DNA of 5,662 bases. It comes from JAXGTD01 sp040775095. Lineage in GTDB: Bacteria; Pseudomonadota; Gammaproteobacteria; Chromatiales; Chromatiaceae. The stretch's first letter is position 1; each line of letters starts with the position of its first letter. This document shows positions 1 to 5,662 of the stretch, one piece after another. The translations under genes and the position numbers were made by a program. The stretch is taken from NCBI GenBank assembly GCA_040775095.1, contig JAXGTD010000192.1, forward strand, positions 1 to 5,662. The letters are read 5' to 3'. The notes under the pieces were generated by a model. It did not search any database, was not told the DNA's origin, and saw nothing but the letters and a program-made list of their open reading frames with translations.

Positions 1-162
1 CTCCTGACGCAGCACCCCTCGCAGCGAGGAGCCGGGCACGATCGGCAGTTGGGTGGCACGGGCACGGGCGATGGGCAGGTCGACGACACCGGTCGACTGG
101 CCTGTCCCGCAGTGCAGCGCCGAGAGTGTGTGCAGATGAAAAAGTCGTGATTGCATGCTCAT
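1..162 (-). CDS. cmr4: Cmr4, type III-B RAMP backbone/target-RNA nuclease (N-terminal 54 codons only)
   Basis: Cmr4 (Cas7 family) forms the repeated backbone of the Cmr effector and cuts crRNA-bound target RNA at regular intervals. Only the first 54 codons are present; the frame runs open to the left window edge. The visible part carries the family's start: a first RAMP strand (LFHLHTLSALHCGTG, residues 7-21), the VVDLPIARAR segment (26-35) and the glycine-rich PGSSLRGVLR motif (43-52). Asp28 in VVDLPI aligns with the catalytic aspartate known from Pyrococcus Cmr4 (D26). The ATG at 162 is preferred over the in-frame ATG at 156 because an AAAGGA Shine-Dalgarno lies 7 nt before it; using the second ATG would renumber the aspartate to 26. 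It follows cmr3 after 43 nt on the same strand. Identity is secure from motifs and context; the rest of the protein cannot be judged. Confidence 0.93.
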   Translation of the reverse strand, partial: MSMQSRLFHLHTLSALHCGTGQSTGVVDLPIARARATQLPIVPGSSLRGVLRQE

Positions 163-169
163 GCTGTCG

Positions 170-175
170 TCCTTT
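170..175 (-). promoter_or_regulatory. Shine-Dalgarno of cmr4
   Basis: Minus-strand AAAGGA lies 7 nt upstream of the ATG at 162. This spacing favours that codon over the in-frame ATG at 156, which would be 13 nt away. The surrounding 43-nt cmr3-cmr4 gap shows no obvious hairpin or promoter. Confidence 0.75.
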
Positions 176-205
176 GGCAAACGAGGTCAGAGAAAGATGG
201 CCATG

Positions 206-1480
206 TCACTGAACGGGGCGCCAGGGCGCCGGCAGTGCCAGGCCATAGCCGTCGCGCCGATCCTGTGGGGCGTCGCAGATGCTGGTGAGCCAGAGTGAGA
301 CCAGCGCCGCGGGCGCGGACGCATCGAGCAGGCGAAACCAGTAGGTGGCGCCAGCGGCGACCAGCTTGCGGGTTGGGCGCGGCCTGTGCCCGGCCAGATC
401 CCAACCCGAGTGGGGCTGCCAGCGTTCCAGGGCAGTGGCGACCAGGCGCAGACGCAGACCGGGCGCCAGCGGCGGCTCACCGGTGAGCGAGTCATCGAGC
501 CAGCCGGGGCGGTAGCCGGCGCCGAAACAGGCAGGCGTGAGCAGGGTCAGGGTCAGGCCGCCGGCCTTCAGGATCCTGTCAAACCAGTCCGGGGGCGGCG
601 TCGGCCAGGCCGACTCGGGTTCCGGGTGCAGGCGCGCCAGGCGGCGCTCTCCGCCGAGATGAACCAACCCCTCGGAGAGGGCCTCGCCACAGCTCGCCAG
701 CAAGCGCAAGCCATCGGTGTCGCGCCCTTTCAGATTCGTGTTGTCGGGCGCGAAGTCCAGCCCCTCGGTCTGGAACAGTCGGCCTGAGTCAGCCGCCAAC
801 GTGTCTGAATTGATAGCCACATGGGTGCGGCGGTCACCCGCCGGAGGCGACCAGCCACGTTTGTCCAGATCGGAAAGACCTGGCACCTGCCCGGTGCGGA
901 ACGCGATCAGATCCGCCCAGTCCCACCAGGCGGGGCCCTTACTGGCCTTGCCCTCGACCGTGTCGGTGAACCGCAGCGGGAGCAGCCCTTCGGGCAGGTC
1001 GGCCTCGCAGCCGACATCGAAGGCCTTCGGCTCTGCGCGGATGCAGCGGACGTCCCGGTCATGTCCAAAGTAATGCGCATCCGCCGGCTTGGGTGCCAGC
1101 AGACGCAGCTTGCCATCCTCCGCTCGCCGCGCAAGCAGCGGGCCCGTGACCTCCAGTTGGGCCAGTTCGGGACTGAACGCTTTACCGTTCGCCCGCGCCC
1201 AGGCGGTGCGCAGACAGCCTGCCAGCGTTGAGGGGGGCGGGAAACGCGCGGCATCCGAACCGGCCTGGTCGTCGAAGGGGCGACCCGAGCGTACGATCAG
1301 GGGCGCGAGCGGCTCCAGACTCGCCACGGGGCTAGGGGCGGCAGGCTTGACGGCCTGGCGTTGCACCCGCGCGGCGGGCATCGGTGTGGCGGAGGATGGT
1401 GATCGATGCGTCTCTTTCGCCTTGGCGCGCGCCAGCTTCCTGTAGTTGGTCTTAGGTGTCCTATTGGGCTTCTTGCTCAT
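206..1480 (-). CDS. cmr3: Cmr3, type III-B RAMP subunit (Cas5 family), with basic N-terminal extension
   Basis: Cmr3 is the Cas5-like subunit that sits next to Cas10 and holds the 5' handle of the crRNA. The 424-aa product shows the family hallmarks in order: a first RAMP strand with SGRPF (residues 65-69), FPPPSTLAGCLRTAW (80-94, cf. the usual FPPSPSTLxGALRTAL), WWDWADL (185-191), the RTHVAIN...GRLFQTEGLDF block (218-243), a glycine-containing CFGAGYRPGW (318-327), and GWDLAGHRPRPTRKLVAAG (359-377) near the C terminus. The conserved domain begins only around residue 54. Residues 1-53 are an extra tail rich in Lys/Arg, then Ala/Pro. The start at 1480 is chosen because its ATG overlaps the cmr2 stop (ATGA, 1480-1477), with a weak GGGAG about 10 nt upstream. 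A start at Met34 (1381) is possible but lacks that coupling. The gene follows cmr2 and precedes cmr4 as in standard cmr operons. Confidence 0.95.
   Translation of the reverse strand: MSKKPNRTPKTNYRKLARAKAKETHRSPSSATPMPAARVQRQAVKPAAPSPVASLEPLAPLIVRSGRPFDDQAGSDAARFPPPSTLAGCLRTAWARANGKAFSPELAQLEVTGPLLARRAEDGKLRLLAPKPADAHYFGHDRDVRCIRAEPKAFDVGCEADLPEGLLPLRFTDTVEGKASKGPAWWDWADLIAFRTGQVPGLSDLDKRGWSPPAGDRRTHVAINSDTLAADSGRLFQTEGLDFAPDNTNLKGRDTDGLRLLASCGEALSEGLVHLGGERRLARLHPEPESAWPTPPPDWFDRILKAGGLTLTLLTPACFGAGYRPGWLDDSLTGEPPLAPGLRLRLVATALERWQPHSGWDLAGHRPRPTRKLVAAGATYWFRLLDASAPAALVSLWLTSICDAPQDRRDGYGLALPAPWRPVQ
1477..1480 (-). other. ATGA stop-start overlap between cmr2 and cmr3
   Basis: On the minus strand, ATG (1480-1478) begins cmr3 and TGA (1479-1477) ends cmr2, sharing two bases in a 4-nt overlap. 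Such overlaps usually mean translational coupling. The only upstream ribosome-binding candidate for cmr3 is a weak GGGAG (1495-1491) at 10 nt, weaker than those of its neighbours, which fits re-initiation by ribosomes finishing cmr2. Confidence 0.85.
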
Positions 1481-3300
1481 TGGCCGCGCTCTCCCAGGTC
1501 TGCGGCGGCGCGGGCCGAGAGCCAGCGTGCCAGAATCAGCGTGTCGGCCAGATCGGCCAGGGGTTGGTTGCGGGCGCGCTCGAGGATCAGTTCGCGTTGC
1601 GGTCCGGCCAGTGCTCTGGTGCCGCCTTCCACGCGCGCGCGCTCGAGCATGCGGGCGAGCTCAGCCGCACGCATACCGCGCGCAGTCTCGTCCTCGTGGG
1701 TGCGGAGCCAGGCCAGACGCCGGTCGATGGCGCGCAGGTCGTAGGCCGCGCGGCTGGGCAAGCGGCCTTCGCGATAGGCGTCGATGAACGCGTGCAGCGC
1801 GGCGTGGGCTTCGTTATCGTCCCAATTCGCGCGCCAGTCCAGCTCGCCGCCGGAACGAATGCCGAGCACGATAGCCAGCGCGTTGCGCGACTGATCGGGC
1901 GGCAGTCCATCCCCCTTGGCCAGATGCTCGGCACGGGCCGCCCGCCCGCGCAGTGCCCCCAGCGGCTCCATCAGATGGCCAATGCCGATCCCGACGGAAA
2001 GGGTCGGCTTGACGTCATCAGCGAGACGAAGCTGTTCGGCTATACCGCCCATGGCGTCCTTGAAGGCACGGGCCAACTGCTCCGCGCAGGGCACCGCGTC
2101 GGGCAGCGGCAGCAACGCGAGCACGTCGTCGCCACCGGAATAGATGGCATGGCCGTGGTGCTTGCGCACGATGGCGCGTACCCGGGAGGCAAAGCCGTGC
2201 AGTGCCTTGGAGATCGCCCGAGAGTCCTCGGCGGTGCGTGCCTGTTGCAGAAAGGCGCCCATGCGATCCCCATCGGCCTTCAGGATGACGGCATAGGGCA
2301 CCGGCGCGCCCAATTCATCTGGCAGTGCCGTGATGGCCCGGCGTAGTTGTTCAAGCGCGTCGCGCTCCTCGGGCCTGGCGGCCTGCTCACCCTTCTCGGC
2401 GAGTGCATTGTCCAGTCGGAAGTCATAGAGCATCTGGGCGTCGTAAGGCATTTCGTCGTAGCTGCCGTGATTACCGGTGACACGGGTGGCGAGCTGCTGC
2501 GCCACCAGTGGCTCGTAGGCCTCGCGCAGCGCGGCCTGCTGCCCCTTATCGAGGGTGCGAATCCAGGGGTCGGCGGCGAGCCGCGAGTACGCGGTGAACT
2601 GCTCTACGTTGCCCGCCATACGCTTGGTCACGCCGAGCGCGTCGAGCTGCTCGCCGCGCGAGAGGCCGAGCTGACGGCGGGCATGGTGGTGGTCGTGCCA
2701 GTCCTGGGCATCGGGAAGCACGGTTTCCAGCGCGCCGTCGAGCGAGGACTTCGGCAGCCCAAGGGTGGAGATCGGACGGGCTGGAACGAAATCCCGCGTG
2801 GACTTGCGCGCCGCCAGCGTGGCGCCGAGTTGCGCGCTGGCATGGCGGTATCCATCGACGCCGGCGGGGATCTCCACCCATGCGGAAAAGCCTTCCAGCA
2901 GATCGCCAACCTGGGCGTTCCAGACCTCATCGCGCAGGTTGGCCTTGAGCCGCCGCCGGGCCTGATCGGCAAGCTCGACCAGGCGTCCGGCGGCAGCGCG
3001 CTTGGCTTGCCCGCACAGCGCGCGCGCCGCCGCGGCGTCCGGAAGCTCCACCTCCGCGCGCAGAATGTTGGCGATGTTGGCCTCGTCTCCGGGTTCTTGC
3101 CGCGGGCACAGTTCCCGCGCGGGGTCCTCCGGGCAGGGAAAGACCAGGCCACCTGGATGGGCTTCATGCAGCACCCGTGCTGCCGCGCGTGCCGCCTCCG
3201 AGAGCAGCCATGAGCCACACCAGAGATCACGGGTGCGCCGCGCCGCCTCGATCAGGCCCTGCACCGGCCCCAGGGAGACTGTGACAAGATAACGTGGCAT
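1477..3300 (-). CDS. cmr2: Cmr2/Cas10, short HD-less form with intact GGDD cyclase motif
   Basis: This is the large signature subunit of the Cmr complex. In the family, the palm domains turn ATP into cyclic oligoadenylate when target RNA is bound, and many members also carry an N-terminal HD nuclease. The 607-aa product starts straight at the first palm-like strand (YLVTVSLGPVQ, residues 4-14), followed by AARRTRDLWCGSWLLSE (19-35). It has KSTRDF (166-171), GLPKSSLDGALETVLPD (181-197), the palm metal motif KADGDRMG (341-348), SGGDDVLALLP (388-398; GGDD at 389-392, bases 2136-2125) and SVGIGIGH (435-442). No HD domain precedes it: the ATG lies 3 nt after the cmr1 stop. At 607 aa it is well short of HD-containing Cmr2 proteins such as Pyrococcus Cmr2 (about 870 aa). 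Only five cysteines are present and none forms a CxxC, so the zinc finger seen in some Cas10 proteins is not evident. An AAGGA lies 7 nt before the start. Its stop overlaps the cmr3 start. Confidence 0.96.
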   Translation of the reverse strand: MPRYLVTVSLGPVQGLIEAARRTRDLWCGSWLLSEAARAAARVLHEAHPGGLVFPCPEDPARELCPRQEPGDEANIANILRAEVELPDAAAARALCGQAKRAAAGRLVELADQARRRLKANLRDEVWNAQVGDLLEGFSAWVEIPAGVDGYRHASAQLGATLAARKSTRDFVPARPISTLGLPKSSLDGALETVLPDAQDWHDHHHARRQLGLSRGEQLDALGVTKRMAGNVEQFTAYSRLAADPWIRTLDKGQQAALREAYEPLVAQQLATRVTGNHGSYDEMPYDAQMLYDFRLDNALAEKGEQAARPEERDALEQLRRAITALPDELGAPVPYAVILKADGDRMGAFLQQARTAEDSRAISKALHGFASRVRAIVRKHHGHAIYSGGDDVLALLPLPDAVPCAEQLARAFKDAMGGIAEQLRLADDVKPTLSVGIGIGHLMEPLGALRGRAARAEHLAKGDGLPPDQSRNALAIVLGIRSGGELDWRANWDDNEAHAALHAFIDAYREGRLPSRAAYDLRAIDRRLAWLRTHEDETARGMRAAELARMLERARVEGGTRALAGPQRELILERARNQPLADLADTLILARWLSARAAADLGERGQ

Positions 3301-3303
3301 CGC

Positions 3304-4572
3304 TCAGTCCTTCTCGAAGTAGTCCATGAATGCGCTCAACGGGTCAGTGCCGCGACCGGCCATCGGTTTGATTTTTGCCGCGAGCTCCTGGCGTTGGGTT
3401 GAATCGGTAGGCCAGACGCGCCGATAGGTGCCGGCTTCGAAACCGGCGCTCGCGTCAAGCACCGTCTCCCATCCAGGGATGAGTAGCGCCGCCGGATGCC
3501 AGTGCTGATCGCGCCAATAGGGTCGGAGGATCAGCGGGCTGGCCAGGCGGTCACCGCCTTCGGGAATCAATAAGTGCTGTGCGGGTTCGCCTTTGTTCTC
3601 ATCCTTGAAATGAAACACAATGGGCAATCCATAGGCTGCGCGCGGATAGGCCGTGGTCACCGGATGGGTCGGCATATGGCCATGCGAGTGTCGTCCGGTT
3701 TGGCGGCGGATCATGTCTGGCTCCGGCCAACGGCTGCGCCCGGCGGGGCTTTGCGAGCCCTCGGATTTCGGATTGCGGCCCAGTTCGATCCCCTGGCGAA
3801 ACTGACGCAGCCGACCGACGCCGATTTTCCAGGCTTGCTCGGCGCCGTTTGCCGCGCCGCCCGTTAGCAGTCGCCCGCCCCGTGCCATCACCTCCTGCGC
3901 GCTGACCGGTGTGAGATCGCTGACCTGCACCGCCCCCAAGCCGCGGCGGGTGCGCGCCCCAACCCCACCGAAACTCGCCCACCAACGCAAGGCCGTGGTG
4001 ACCTCGGCTTGCTGGGCGTCAGTCAGATCCGGATGCCGCCGCACACCCAAGCGAAAGCCTAGGCCCGCCCGAGCGAGCCGGTGCGGAGAGACCTTCTCCT
4101 CGCACTTGTCCTTGGTCAGCTCGCCACGCGCCGGGAACATGGCATAGGCTTCCACCCAATCCGCCGCGTCCGGCATGGTCCTCAACTCGCCCGGCCTGTT
4201 GCGATTGGGTTGGTAGACAAATGCTGGCTCGACCTTCAGCCCGGTGATTCCATCGACCCGCACCGAGACCCGGCTCGCCGTCGGTCTGCTGCTGGCGATA
4301 CCACCCCAGATCTCCGATTCCCGTTGAAACATGGCTCGGGAGTTTGGGAACGGACCGCAAGCAATGCGCCACCAAAAGCGCAGTTGGCCGCGCACTCCCG
4401 AGGCGCGGATCGGCATCTGTTCATCCACTTCGCCAGCACGCACGCCCCCGCCATAGAGGGGCGTGACCAGCTTGCAGGTGTAATGGCTCCAGTCACCGTG
4501 GGCTTCCTTGGCGTCGCTGTCCCAGTCAAGCAGGGCTGACGTTAGGTCGACAGCGGGACTCAAATTTCGCAT
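3304..4572 (-). CDS. cmr1: Cmr1, type III-B RAMP subunit (Cas7-like)
   Basis: Cmr1 caps the 3' end of the crRNA in the Cmr complex. The 422-aa product has the family motifs in order: YTCKLVTPLYGGG (residues 31-43), the very typical IRASGVRGQLRFWWRI (55-70), EIWGG (87-91), the glycine/arginine loop SFGGVGARTRRGLGAV (200-215), RWPEPDMIRR (281-290), YPRAAYGLPIVFHF (309-322) and RLASPLILRPY (342-352). It ends in a long C-terminal RAMP part, so both RAMP halves appear present. The frame is open back to 4737, but those 55 extra codons overlap the upstream gene and read as arginine-rich shadow sequence. The ATG at 4572 is chosen because a perfect AAGGAG lies 7 nt before it and conserved sequence follows soon after. 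It starts 29 nt after the CARF gene and ends 3 nt before cmr2, with no truncation or frameshift seen. Confidence 0.96.
   Translation of the reverse strand: MRNLSPAVDLTSALLDWDSDAKEAHGDWSHYTCKLVTPLYGGGVRAGEVDEQMPIRASGVRGQLRFWWRIACGPFPNSRAMFQRESEIWGGIASSRPTASRVSVRVDGITGLKVEPAFVYQPNRNRPGELRTMPDAADWVEAYAMFPARGELTKDKCEEKVSPHRLARAGLGFRLGVRRHPDLTDAQQAEVTTALRWWASFGGVGARTRRGLGAVQVSDLTPVSAQEVMARGGRLLTGGAANGAEQAWKIGVGRLRQFRQGIELGRNPKSEGSQSPAGRSRWPEPDMIRRQTGRHSHGHMPTHPVTTAYPRAAYGLPIVFHFKDENKGEPAQHLLIPEGGDRLASPLILRPYWRDQHWHPAALLIPGWETVLDASAGFEAGTYRRVWPTDSTQRQELAAKIKPMAGRGTDPLSAFMDYFEKD
3308..3312 (-). promoter_or_regulatory. Shine-Dalgarno of cmr2 inside the end of cmr1
   Basis: Minus-strand AAGGA, within the longer GAGAAGGA, lies 7 nt before the cmr2 ATG and inside the last codons of cmr1. 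With only 3 nt between the genes, the site fixes the cmr2 start and rules out an N-terminal HD domain encoded upstream in this frame. Confidence 0.75.
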
Positions 4573-4579
4573 GCGTATT

Positions 4580-4585
4580 CTCCTT
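4580..4585 (-). promoter_or_regulatory. Shine-Dalgarno of cmr1
   Basis: Minus-strand AAGGAG sits 7 nt before the ATG at 4572, within the 29-nt gap after the CARF gene stop. It decides the cmr1 start against the longer open frame beginning at 4737. Confidence 0.85.
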
Positions 4586-4601
4586 ATCGTGTCTCTTCTG
4601 C

Positions 4602-5662
4602 TCAGGCTTCGTAGAGTTCCATCCGCACAAACGGTTCGTATTGCGAGCGCCGGTCCGCCAGAATGCGCGCGCCGGCATCGCTCTTGCGGTTCTGTGTGAG
4701 CAAATCGTCGTACTCGTCGTGATCGACGATGCGCCACACCAACAGCCGCCAGCCCTCCACCGATACCAGATAACGATCACGGGTATGCTGCCCTGGCTTG
4801 ACCCAAAACAGACCGCCGCCCCACGACTCGTGTTTGCCCAAGTCCAGCAACTGAGACGAACGGGCGACACGTGGCAGATAGTCCTCGGGCTTACACCCCT
4901 CGACAGAGCGGATTTTCAGCAAGTCATCCAGCGCCCGGCGGGATAGATAAGGCACCAGGGCCGAGGGGGATTCGAGCTCTTCCCAGATCAGAAACCCGAC
5001 GGGCGACAGACTCACTTGCCCCTGCCCGACGTCCTCGAACAGCGGCTCAAGCGTGGCCCGTTCGACAAAAGGCAAGGCGGCGTCGAGGTCAGTCCGAGCG
5101 ATGGCGGTTTCGTTCTGGATACGCTCCAACACCGGGCGCAACGGCTCCAGCCGCGAGCGGGCGAACTCCACCGGCATCATCGGCAGTGGGATGAGGGCAC
5201 TGGACTGCTCGAAGATGTACTTTGCCTGCACCCCTTTGAGCATCCCGATCAGGACCGTGTAGGGCACCAGGCTCTTGAAGCCACCGGTGGGATTGAGGAC
5301 GCATTGCGCTGCACCGTTGGCCGTGATCTCGCGCAGGACGGCCTTCGTGAAATTCAGGACGCCAGCGCTGCGGAATGCCTCGGCGTCGGTCACCTGTAAA
5401 CCAGCGATGACCTCGATCCGACAGATAAGCCCGTGGCGGGCCCGTTCCAGATAGCGCTTGACCGCAGCCGCGCAAGCCTGGCCGTCGTCAGTCTCGGAAC
5501 TGAACAGGACAACCGTGTCGTTTGCAGTCAACCCCATCCGAGCAAGCGAATGAATTTCCGCGGACAAGTCGCATTTCAGGGCGACCTCATCATCCATCCG
5601 CGCGCCGCGAAACGTCTCGTAGATTGCTGCTGCTGCGGCATCGATCCCGCCCTGCTCCACAA
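4602..5662 (-). CDS. CRISPR-associated CARF protein (APE2256/SSO1393-like), probable RelE-like C-terminal effector; 5' end outside window
   Basis: A CARF-domain accessory protein, expected to bind the cyclic oligoadenylate made by Cas10. Residues are counted from the GTG at 5660, which is probably not the true start: the frame stays open to the window edge and the usual first CARF strand with its TVGTS-like motif is missing, so the gene should begin further right. Residues 32-165 match the APE2256-type CARF pattern: LSAEIHSLARMGL (32-44), TVVLFSSETDDGQACA (49-64), the EVIAGLQV...AEAF segment (83-96), the ligand-site motif LNPTGGFKS (122-130, Lys129) and YIFEQSSALIPLPMMPV (148-164). Residues about 190-235 look like a winged-helix linker. 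Residues about 240-325 give helices, then strands (LFWVKPGQ, RDRYLVSVEGWRLLVWRIVDH) resembling a RelE-type toxin core with many basic residues. No HEPN RxxxxH motif is evident. The CARF assignment is firm, the RelE-like assignment tentative. The alternative is a ring nuclease or a CARF protein with an unrelated C terminus. It is the first visible gene, 29 nt before cmr1. Confidence 0.82.
   Translation of the reverse strand, partial: VEQGGIDAAAAAIYETFRGARMDDEVALKCDLSAEIHSLARMGLTANDTVVLFSSETDDGQACAAAVKRYLERARHGLICRIEVIAGLQVTDAEAFRSAGVLNFTKAVLREITANGAAQCVLNPTGGFKSLVPYTVLIGMLKGVQAKYIFEQSSALIPLPMMPVEFARSRLEPLRPVLERIQNETAIARTDLDAALPFVERATLEPLFEDVGQGQVSLSPVGFLIWEELESPSALVPYLSRRALDDLLKIRSVEGCKPEDYLPRVARSSQLLDLGKHESWGGGLFWVKPGQHTRDRYLVSVEGWRLLVWRIVDHDEYDDLLTQNRKSDAGARILADRRSQYEPFVRMELYEA

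Noticed and set aside
163..205. Possible regulatory element or terminator in the 43-nt cmr3-cmr4 gap.
   Set aside because: Apart from the cmr4 Shine-Dalgarno I see no stem-loop, T-run or promoter-like boxes.
386..1445. Several plus-strand open frames opposite cmr3.
   Set aside because: They are low-complexity Arg/Gly/Ala-rich shadows of a well-supported gene, without ribosome-binding sites or family motifs.
1456..3213. Two long plus-strand frames (1456-2346 and 2347-3213), nearly continuous, opposite cmr2.
   Set aside because: They are in codon register with cmr2, so stops could arise only from sense codons TTA, CTA or TCA, which are rare in this GC-rich DNA. The single break is a CTA leucine codon of cmr2 at 2346-2344. 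Their translations show no recognisable domain, and cmr2 is a clear Cas10.
4573..4737. The cmr1 frame stays open upstream to 4737, giving a 477-aa product with an arginine-rich N terminus.
   Set aside because: The extra 55 codons overlap the coding end of the CARF gene, look like out-of-frame shadow sequence, and the perfect AAGGAG sits 7 nt before the ATG at 4572.
4081..5399. Plus-strand frames of about 100-150 codons opposite cmr1 and the CARF gene.
   Set aside because: They are antisense artefacts of high GC content; their products look like nothing known, and both minus-strand genes are firmly identified.
5658..5660. GTG at 5660 as the true start of the CARF gene.
   Set aside because: The frame is open to the window edge, no ribosome-binding site can be seen, and the expected first CARF strand is absent, so the gene most likely starts upstream of the window.
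1..5662. A CRISPR array or spacer-like repeats within the window.
   Set aside because: No regularly spaced direct repeats were seen; nearly every base is in a coding frame of the operon. An array, if linked, must lie outside.

Overview
The window is one uninterrupted minus-strand operon of a type III-B (Cmr) CRISPR-Cas system, read right to left. It enters at the right edge inside a CARF-type accessory gene (5662-4602), followed by cmr1 (4572-3304), cmr2/cas10 (3300-1477), cmr3 (1480-206) and the first 54 codons of cmr4 (162-1), which runs off the left edge. The junctions are 29 nt, 3 nt, a 4-nt ATGA overlap and 43 nt, so the genes are almost certainly co-transcribed and partly translationally coupled. 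No CRISPR array, cas1/cas2/cas6, RNA gene, mobile element, promoter or terminator is visible. The remaining backbone genes (rest of cmr4, cmr5, cmr6) would be expected beyond the left edge, and the promoter beyond the right edge.

The DNA is GC-rich with strong G/C preference at third codon positions. This makes many antisense frames look open, but they have no support as genes. Canonical AAGGA-type Shine-Dalgarno sequences sit 7 nt before cmr1, cmr2 and cmr4, pointing to a high-GC bacterium. A proteobacterium is my guess; the sequence alone does not fix the taxon.

How the parts fit: Cmr1, Cmr3 and Cmr4 are RAMP subunits that build the crRNA-guided RNA-targeting complex, and Cmr4 keeps the aspartate used for target RNA cleavage. 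The Cas10 subunit is a short form (607 aa) that starts directly at its first palm-like domain. It has no N-terminal HD nuclease but an intact GGDD cyclase motif, so it should signal through cyclic oligoadenylate rather than cut DNA. The first gene supplies a plausible receiver: an APE2256/SSO1393-type CARF domain, then a winged-helix-like linker and a C-terminal segment that looks RelE-like. That architecture would make it a candidate CARF-RelE mRNA interferase of the Cami1 kind. The other unusual point is a roughly 50-residue, lysine/arginine-rich N-terminal extension on Cmr3.
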